Origin: Microcaldota archaeon | GTDB lineage: Archaea > Micrarchaeota > Micrarchaeia > Micrarchaeales > CABMGC01 | Assembly: GCA_027449585.1 (NCBI GenBank) | Contig: DAIDLJ010000003.1 | Span: forward strand, 38,037 to 48,349 | Length of the DNA: 10,313 nt | Direction of reading: 5' to 3' | In this document: piece after piece, positions 6,170 to 10,313 of the stretch | Numbering within the stretch: position 1 is the first letter of the stretch | Layout: the number at the start of each line of letters is the position of its first letter | The notes under the pieces: generated by a model | What the model saw: the letters and a program-made list of their open reading frames with translations, nothing else | Database searches by the model: none | Told to the model about the DNA's origin: nothing | Position numbers and translations under genes: made by a program

Positions 6170-8943
6170 CTTCCACCATACATAGATATGAAGTTCATAT
6201 AAGGCCCAAGCGTGCTTGAAGGGGCCGAAGGCTTTGTAGCATCTATTACTTTTAGTATGTCAGCCATTGATATCTTCTTTTCGCTTGAGGTTGACACGTT
6301 CTCTTCAAGGGCTGTGAGCTTGGCCTGCCTGCAGATGTTGGCTATGTCTGCGCCAGTATAGCCGCTGGTGCGCTCGGCAAGCTCCTTGTAATCGATCTTG
6401 CTCTCCAGCGGCGCGCGGGAGAGATTCTCCTCGAATATCCTTGCCCTGTCTTCCAGGTTTGGAGGGTGCACGAATATGAACCTGTCGATCCTCCCAGGCC
6501 TTAGTATGGCCTGGTCTATGTGGTCCGGTCGGTTTGTGGCGCCCACAAGCACTATGCCACTTGCGCTTCTTATCCCATCGAGCTGCTGGAGGAATTCGCT
6601 TGTCATGTGCACTGAGAATTCGCTTGAATCATTCCTGCTCGGCAGCAGCGAGTCCATCTCGTCTATGAAGATTATCGATGGGGTGTTCTCCTTGGCCCTG
6701 TTGAAGGTCTCCCTTATTTCACTAAGCGCATTCTCAAGCCCGTTCTTTGCTATGTCAGATCCTGATATTATTATCAGCTTCACCCCGTCAAGCTCGCTGG
6801 CCACTGCCTTTATCAGCATGGTCTTCCCTGTGCCAGGAGGGCCAAAGAGCATTATGCCCTTTATGTTGTTCACGTCATACTTCCTTACAAGGTTTGGATG
6901 CAGTATTGGTATCTCTATCGCCTCATAGAGCGCCTTCTTTGCATCCTCAAGCCCTATTACGTCGCTGAGCTTCACCGAATATTCCTCCTTGTCCGATAGC
7001 TCTGGATGCATCCTTCTCTCGTAGTCTATCCTGAACTGGTTGTACTTCTCAAGTGTGGAGAGCGAGGTGGATGGCTTGGTGCCCTTTATCACGCTGACGA
7101 AGTCGGCCATGTTTATCTGCAGCACCTTTCTCTGCCTCACAGCCTCGTCTGCAACCTGCCTTGCAACCTCATTGCATATGTTCTTTATGTCCGCACCGGA
7201 GTAGCGGTTTGTGAGGTCCGCGAGCTTATTGTAGTTTATGTCCTCGCCTATAGGGAGGGATTTAAGGTAGTGCGCAAATATCTTTGCCCTTCCGGACTTG
7301 TCTGGAAGTGGCATGTAGATTATCTTGTCGAATCTTCCAGGCCTCATTATTCCCGGATCCAGCAGATTGGGCACGTTTGTCGATCCCACTATTACCACGC
7401 CCTCCATCTTCTCGAAACCGTCCATCTCCGTAAGAAGGGTTGATATGAGAGTCCTGCTCGAGTCCGCATCGGCAGCGTCCCTCTTGCTTGCTATGCCGTC
7501 TATCTCATCGAAGAAGAGGACAGCAGGGGTGTTCTTCCTTACAGTGTTGAATATCTTTGATAGGTCCTGGGCGCTCTGCCCAGGATATGGAGATACGAGC
7601 GAAGAGGTCTTGACATAGAAGAATTTTGCGCGTATCTCATTTGATAGCGCGCGCATTATGAGCGTCTTTCCAGTACCCGGTGGACCGAAGAGTAGTATTC
7701 CTTTTGCAGGCTTGACGTTGTATGCCCCGGAGATGGCCCTGTGCTCTATGGGGGCGAGCACGGCCTCCCGTAGCTCCTTCTTCGTCTGATCGTAATTCGC
7801 AACATCATCTAACTTTTCATGCACACTGCTTGTAAGGTCCTGGAACGAGTCGCCGAACTTGCCGAGGAAGTCCTGCTTCATGACCTCAAGTGCCCTGACA
7901 ACTGAGACGTTGCTGTACTCCAATAGGAAGATAAGAATCGGCGTGAGTATGAAGCTTATTACATCCATCCTGTTTAGGTAGCTGCCAGTTGCATATGAGA
8001 GAACCGCATAAACGCCAAGTATTATGAAGGCGAAGGTGCTTGCTATTGTGCCCTTGAATCCGGACCTGCTCTCTATGACAAAATTGGTCATTGCGAATAT
8101 GACTATGAGCCAGACGACAAGCTGTATTATGGTGAACTGGAACTGGTAGAATATTGAGAGTATTGCTGCCCCGAATCCGACGAATAGCTGTTCGCCTACC
8201 TTGAGGCTAAAGAAGTTGCCCCAGGCAGTTCCTGCATCTGCAAAGAATGACGAGAAAGTTGCTGCTGGCTTTGAAGGCGTGAGCATCGCCCCTGCGGCAG
8301 GAGGCACTATCGAATTGAATGCGCCTGTTGCATTGTAGACTATCGGCGCGCTGTTTTGTATACCGGTCATCCCCGATAGCATTACGATAAGAATTATCAC
8401 GACTATGGCCGATGCCATTGCCCTTTTGAAGCCTATGAATAGTGTGCCGAGCATGAAGGCCGGAATCTCCAGAAGCTGGCCAAGATATGAAAGTGGAAGC
8501 ATCATCAGGGCGTACACGAATGTTATGGTGCGGTAGTTGTTGTAGCCGATCAGAAGCGATACGCTTACAAAGATCGTCAGGATCCATGCAAGTAGCGGCG
8601 CTTGGTATATGAACATGGCTAGCGTCTCAAAGAGCATGAGCATAAGACCGCCAAGCGGCGAGAGCATCGCAATAGCAAAGGTCAGGAGCAGGAGAGGTAT
8701 GAGTATCACTGTGGGGAAGAATGGGAAGGCTATTGATACGCTGAATGTGGCAAAGAGTATCGCAAGGGCATCGGGAAAGTTCTCCTTGCTCACGAACTCC
8801 CTGATGAAGTCCTTTAGCCAGTAGAATGACATCGGCGTGTAGGAGTAGCGGTACCTCTGCACAGGCTTTTGAGGCTTGGACTCGAACGAGACGCTTGGCG
8901 TCTTCTTGTCGGCCTTCTTTTTCGAGGAGTTTGAGTCTGGCAT
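6166..8943 (-). CDS. Membrane-anchored tandem AAA+ ATPase (Cdc48/p97-like domains, no N domain)
   Basis: Two classic AAA+ modules in one 925-residue chain, probably a hexameric unfoldase or remodeller fixed to the membrane. A basic N-terminal tail (1-30) is followed by about 8-10 hydrophobic segments between 57 and 345, with a probable external loop near 193-250, then D1 and D2. D1: Walker A GPPGTGKT at 420-427, Walker B FFDE ending D479-E480, sensor-1 N523, arginines R534 and R537. D2: Walker A at 701-708, Walker B FIDE with D761-E762, sensor-1 N804, arginines R815 and R818. Both sites look active. D1 keeps an aromatic near its pore loop (SPYPGQS), whereas D2 has IAKNGLEN there, without one. 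No double-psi-barrel N domain and no HEXXH peptidase motif are visible, so it is neither ordinary Cdc48 nor FtsH. The ATG is placed by a TATA box that predicts a leaderless or near-leaderless transcript. It is translationally coupled to a NuoM-like gene. Confidence 0.9.
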   Translation of the reverse strand: MPDSNSSKKKADKKTPSVSFESKPQKPVQRYRYSYTPMSFYWLKDFIREFVSKENFPDALAILFATFSVSIAFPFFPTVILIPLLLLTFAIAMLSPLGGLMLMLFETLAMFIYQAPLLAWILTIFVSVSLLIGYNNYRTITFVYALMMLPLSYLGQLLEIPAFMLGTLFIGFKRAMASAIVVIILIVMLSGMTGIQNSAPIVYNATGAFNSIVPPAAGAMLTPSKPAATFSSFFADAGTAWGNFFSLKVGEQLFVGFGAAILSIFYQFQFTIIQLVVWLIVIFAMTNFVIESRSGFKGTIASTFAFIILGVYAVLSYATGSYLNRMDVISFILTPILIFLLEYSNVSVVRALEVMKQDFLGKFGDSFQDLTSSVHEKLDDVANYDQTKKELREAVLAPIEHRAISGAYNVKPAKGILLFGPPGTGKTLIMRALSNEIRAKFFYVKTSSLVSPYPGQSAQDLSKIFNTVRKNTPAVLFFDEIDGIASKRDAADADSSRTLISTLLTEMDGFEKMEGVVIVGSTNVPNLLDPGIMRPGRFDKIIYMPLPDKSGRAKIFAHYLKSLPIGEDINYNKLADLTNRYSGADIKNICNEVARQVADEAVRQRKVLQINMADFVSVIKGTKPSTSLSTLEKYNQFRIDYERRMHPELSDKEEYSVKLSDVIGLEDAKKALYEAIEIPILHPNLVRKYDVNNIKGIMLFGPPGTGKTMLIKAVASELDGVKLIIISGSDIAKNGLENALSEIRETFNRAKENTPSIIFIDEMDSLLPSRNDSSEFSVHMTSEFLQQLDGIRSASGIVLVGATNRPDHIDQAILRPGRIDRFIFVHPPNLEDRARIFEENLSRAPLESKIDYKELAERTSGYTGADIANICRQAKLTALEENVSTSSEKKISMADILKVIDATKPSAPSSTLGPYMNFISMYGGR
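6174..6177 (-). promoter_or_regulatory. Ribosome binding site for the NuoM-like gene
   Basis: GGTG on the minus strand, inside the last codons of the AAA+ ATPase gene, lies 4 nt before the ATG at 6169 and 7 nt before the second ATG. It matches the GGUG core complementary to the archaeal 16S 3' end. With the 4-nt ATGA overlap, this suggests coupled translation of the two proteins. Confidence 0.5.
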
Positions 8944-8966
8944 ACCTGGAATCCCACTTAGCCTAA

Positions 8967-8976
8967 TATATAAATA
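8967..8976 (-). promoter_or_regulatory. TATA box for the membrane AAA+ ATPase gene
   Basis: On the minus strand this reads TATTTATATA, centred about 28 nt before the ATG at 8943. Usual archaeal spacing puts the transcription start at or within a few bases of the start codon, so the message is probably leaderless. No Shine-Dalgarno motif is present, which agrees. Confidence 0.6.
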
Positions 8977-8983
8977 GTTAGTA

Positions 8984-8993
8984 TTATTATTAA
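8984..8993 (+). promoter_or_regulatory. Possible TATA box for tRNA-Tyr
   Basis: The AT-rich run TTATTATTAA is centred about 29 nt before the first base of mature tRNA-Tyr, the expected place for a box A element. The surrounding 50 nt are all AT-rich, so the exact element is uncertain. It is back-to-back with the AAA+ gene promoter in a 74-nt divergent spacer. Confidence 0.35.
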
Positions 8994-9017
8994 TGTTAGT
9001 ATCTGAATATTACTTGC

Positions 9018-9125
9018 CCCGTTGTAGCTCAATGGCAGAGCGGTCGCCTGTAGTTTGGTAATTTTCTGGAATAATATCCAGGAGTAGATAGCGACAGGTT
9101 GTGTGTTCGACTCACACCAACGGGA
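9018..9125 (+). tRNA. tRNA-Tyr (anticodon GUA) with a 36-nt intron
   Basis: The full cloverleaf can be folded by hand. Acceptor stem CCCGTTG (9018-9024) pairs with CAACGGG (9118-9124). D arm is GCTC/GAGC with loop AATGGCA. Anticodon stem GTCGC (9043-9047) pairs with GCGAC (9091-9095). After intron removal the loop reads CTGTAGA with anticodon GTA at 9050-9052. The variable loop is AGGTT, and the T arm is GTGTG/CACAC with loop TTCGACT. The discriminator is A9125 and no CCA is encoded. The C1-G72 pair with A73 is the archaeal tyrosine identity pattern. The 3' end lies 7 nt from the stop codon of a minus-strand gene that converges on it. Confidence 0.96.
9054..9089 (+). other. tRNA-Tyr intron at position 37/38 (bulge-helix-bulge type)
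   Basis: The insert follows G37 of the anticodon loop. Exon bases CTGT (9048-9051) can pair with intron bases GTAG (9084-9087) as a 4-bp central helix, including two G-U pairs. That leaves 3-nt bulges AGT (9052-9054) and ATA (9088-9090). Cutting each bulge after its second base restores a 7-base anticodon loop. The intron also holds a 7-bp hairpin, 9064-9070 with 9077-9083, around loop ATAATA. This is the substrate form of the archaeal tRNA-splicing endonuclease. No protein is encoded in it. Confidence 0.85.
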
Positions 9126-9132
9126 GATACTT

Positions 9133-10170
9133 CTAATCTGAGTCTCTTTGCAGGTCGGATATATCCTTTCGCGCAGACTTTAGCTCAGATAATCTGCTGC
9201 TTATCGCATCGCCAATGAGCAAGCCGGCTCTGGAGTCCTTGCTTAGGGACTCTATGAAGCCATAATCGTCTATTCTGCCGAGTGCGCCTGACACGAACTG
9301 GCACTGCGCGGCCTCCTCTTTGGAGAGGTTGTGCTTTAGCTTGATCGGCGCGCCCTCGCCGAAGATTCTGCTCTTTTTGAGCACGTCCGATACGGCTGAT
9401 ACAAGGAATGCGCTGTCGTTTATGCGCAAGGCCGACGCGGCCCGATAATTAAAGGATATTGACTCGTCAGCTGCCACCTTTTTCAGGAAGTCCTGGTCGC
9501 TAATGCGCTCCAGGATGGCTGGACGGAGATATCCCTCGCCCAGGTGCAGGTATATGCTTACCACATCCTTTACAAAATGCTCGTCCTTTACGGCCATCAG
9601 CACGTCTGTTGCAACCCTGGATCCTGAGATTACAAGATCATGGTGGTACGCAAGCTCCTTTAGGATGGACTGGTCTGTTATGTGCCTGAGCATTATGCGT
9701 TTGCGAAAATCATTCTTTGGAGTGCTTGGCCGCGATATGAGATATCTTGCCATCACTTCCTGATCCTTAAAGCCGTAGCATGCTGCATCGACAACGTTGT
9801 GGTCGCCGTCCCTGAGCACTAATCTCATCAGCAGCTTCTGGTCGGTTATCCCGCGCACCGCAGCCGCCCTGACCTTGCCGATAGCAGATGCGGAGCTTAT
9901 CTCTTTTAGATATGCCTGGTCGTTTATTCTTGACGCAGCGGCTGCGCACAGCCCGGTATCCCTGCGGCTCAGGGCGATTTCTTTAAGGAAGCCCTGGTCG
10001 TTTATTTGCTTTATTGCCTCCATCTGCCTGGATAGCATTGCAGCCGCCTCGCGCTTTGCAGAGGGGCTTCCGATGTCCAGGGCGTCCCTTCCTATAAAAT
10101 TGTTGGTTATAAAGAGTCTTGATTGCTGCTCCGAGAGGGCGGAGATGTCAGGCCTGATGGCATTTGGCAT
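9133..10170 (-). CDS. HEAT-like repeat (I-x-D-Q repeat) solenoid protein, function unknown
   Basis: A soluble protein of 345 residues with no signal peptide, membrane segment or enzymatic motif visible. Most of it is a tandem repeat with consensus R-I-(N/T)-D-Q-x-(F/L)-L-K-E-(I/L)-A, then a variable turn and R-x-A-A. Copies begin near residues 56, 82, 108, 134, 164, 194, 223, 250 and 300. The first four are spaced exactly 26 residues apart; later ones are 27-30 apart with weaker motifs. This pattern predicts paired helices stacked as a HEAT/LRV-like alpha-solenoid, usually a protein-binding scaffold. The last 25 residues are charged. The ATG at 10170 is chosen because GTGATCC, a 7-base match to the complement of the 16S 3' end, lies just upstream. 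That motif contains the alternative GTG start at 10179, which would add three residues. The gene stands alone, convergent with tRNA-Tyr and divergent from a second tRNA. Its partner cannot be told from the sequence. Confidence 0.8.
   Translation of the reverse strand: MPNAIRPDISALSEQQSRLFITNNFIGRDALDIGSPSAKREAAAMLSRQMEAIKQINDQGFLKEIALSRRDTGLCAAAASRINDQAYLKEISSASAIGKVRAAAVRGITDQKLLMRLVLRDGDHNVVDAACYGFKDQEVMARYLISRPSTPKNDFRKRIMLRHITDQSILKELAYHHDLVISGSRVATDVLMAVKDEHFVKDVVSIYLHLGEGYLRPAILERISDQDFLKKVAADESISFNYRAASALRINDSAFLVSAVSDVLKKSRIFGEGAPIKLKHNLSKEEAAQCQFVSGALGRIDDYGFIESLSKDSRAGLLIGDAISSRLSELKSARKDISDLQRDSD
9258..10005 (-). repeat. In-frame I-x-D-Q tandem repeat region
   Basis: Nine coding repeats of about 78-90 nt. 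Similarity persists at DNA level in the N-terminal copies: the plus strand reads CCTGGTCGTTTATT at both 9915-9928 and 9993-10006, exactly 78 nt (26 codons) apart. This suggests fairly recent duplication or homogenisation of the first copies. Confidence 0.75.
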
Positions 10171-10172
10171 AA

Positions 10173-10179
10173 GGATCAC
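10173..10179 (-). promoter_or_regulatory. Ribosome binding site that decides the solenoid-protein start
   Basis: Minus-strand GTGATCC matches the complement of the archaeal 16S 3' end (GGAUCACCUCC) over seven bases and ends 2 nt before the ATG at 10170. This favours that ATG over the in-frame GTG embedded in the motif itself. Confidence 0.55.
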
Positions 10180-10209
10180 AAGATGTCAATCAAGAGATGA
10201 AGGGGCTGA

Positions 10210-10218
10210 TATTTAATA
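10210..10218 (-). promoter_or_regulatory. TATA box for the solenoid-protein gene
   Basis: On the minus strand this reads TATTAAATA, about 44 nt before the ATG at 10170. Transcription would start near 10188, giving a leader of about 18 nt that contains the ribosome binding site. Confidence 0.5.
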
Positions 10219-10229
10219 CCGACCATTCA

Positions 10230-10247
10230 TTGCAGCAGGAGCTGCAA
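10230..10247. repeat. Perfect 7-bp inverted repeat, possible operator
   Basis: TTGCAGC and GCTGCAA flank the 4-base centre AGGA. The repeat sits between the TATA box of the solenoid gene on the minus strand and that of the tRNA on the plus strand. No T-run follows it on either strand, so it does not look like a terminator. A dimeric regulator site is one reading; chance is another. Confidence 0.45.
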
Positions 10248-10257
10248 AGATTAAAGG

Positions 10258-10266
10258 TATATAAAA
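10258..10266 (+). promoter_or_regulatory. TATA box for the tRNA at the window end
   Basis: TATATAAAA, preceded by purine-rich AAAGG that could serve as a BRE, is centred 29 nt before the first base of the tRNA at 10291. This is the expected archaeal spacing. Confidence 0.6.
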
Positions 10267-10290
10267 TGCAGCGGTAATAGATATTACGTT

Positions 10291-10313
10291 GCTCTGGTCG
10301 TCTAGTGGTTAGG
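10291..10313 (+). tRNA. tRNA, 5' fragment, probably tRNA-Glu
   Basis: The window ends inside the D arm. Visible parts are a 7-base acceptor strand GCTCTGG, U8 and C9, D-stem GTCT, loop AGTGGTTA, and the first GG of the returning stem. The TCTAGTGGTTAGG run is typical of tRNA-Glu, less so of tRNA-Gln or tRNA-Asp. The anticodon lies outside the window, so identity is unproven. Confidence 0.7.

Noticed and set aside
6398..6928. 176-codon open frame on the plus strand inside the AAA+ gene
   Set aside because: It lies opposite conserved Walker and sensor motifs of D2. The composition is a reverse image of those codons.
9258..10005. CRISPR-like direct repeats
   Set aside because: The repeats are in frame, multiples of three apart, and vary in the manner of a protein repeat; there are no unique spacers.

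Overview
The window looks like part of an archaeal chromosome. The evidence is an intron-bearing tRNA-Tyr with the archaeal C1-G72/A73 identity pattern and no encoded CCA, TATA boxes about 25-35 nt upstream of starts (at least one near-leaderless gene), heavy use of AUA and AGG/AGA codons, and archaeal-type families (DUF2070, a cis-prenyltransferase beside a dolichol-kinase-like protein, Cdc48-like AAA+ domains). The tight packing and very short intergenic regions would suit a small-genome DPANN lineage such as Micrarchaeota. That placement is inference; no taxonomic marker in the window settles it.

Layout. Positions 1-1212 (+) hold a 5'-truncated enolase. From 1285 to 4775 (+) lies a compact three-gene operon: a cis-polyprenyl diphosphate synthase, a DUF2070 membrane protein and a dolichol/phytol-kinase-like CTP-dependent lipid kinase. 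The spacers are 9 and 8 nt and a TATA box precedes the first gene. This group reads as a polyprenol-phosphate (glycan lipid carrier) module, with DUF2070 as the member of unknown function.

On the minus strand, 8943-4772 is a two-gene operon. A 925-residue membrane-anchored tandem AAA+ ATPase comes first and has no recognisable Cdc48 N domain. It is coupled by an ATGA overlap to a single NuoM-like proton-channel subunit. The NuoM-like gene converges on the lipid kinase, and the two stop codons share one CTAG palindrome.

Beyond a short divergent promoter region is a tRNA-Tyr(GUA) with a 36-nt intron at position 37/38 (9018-9125, +). Seven nt further on is the 3' end of a minus-strand gene for a solenoid protein built from about nine 'I-x-D-Q' HEAT-like repeats. 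Its upstream region (10171-10290) carries a TATA box for each direction and a perfect 7-bp inverted repeat. The window ends inside a second tRNA, probably tRNA-Glu.

No CRISPR array, insertion sequence, integrase or phage gene is visible. No gene-free stretch exceeds 300 bases. The parts most likely to be undescribed are the membrane AAA+/NuoM pair and the role of DUF2070 between two polyprenol enzymes.
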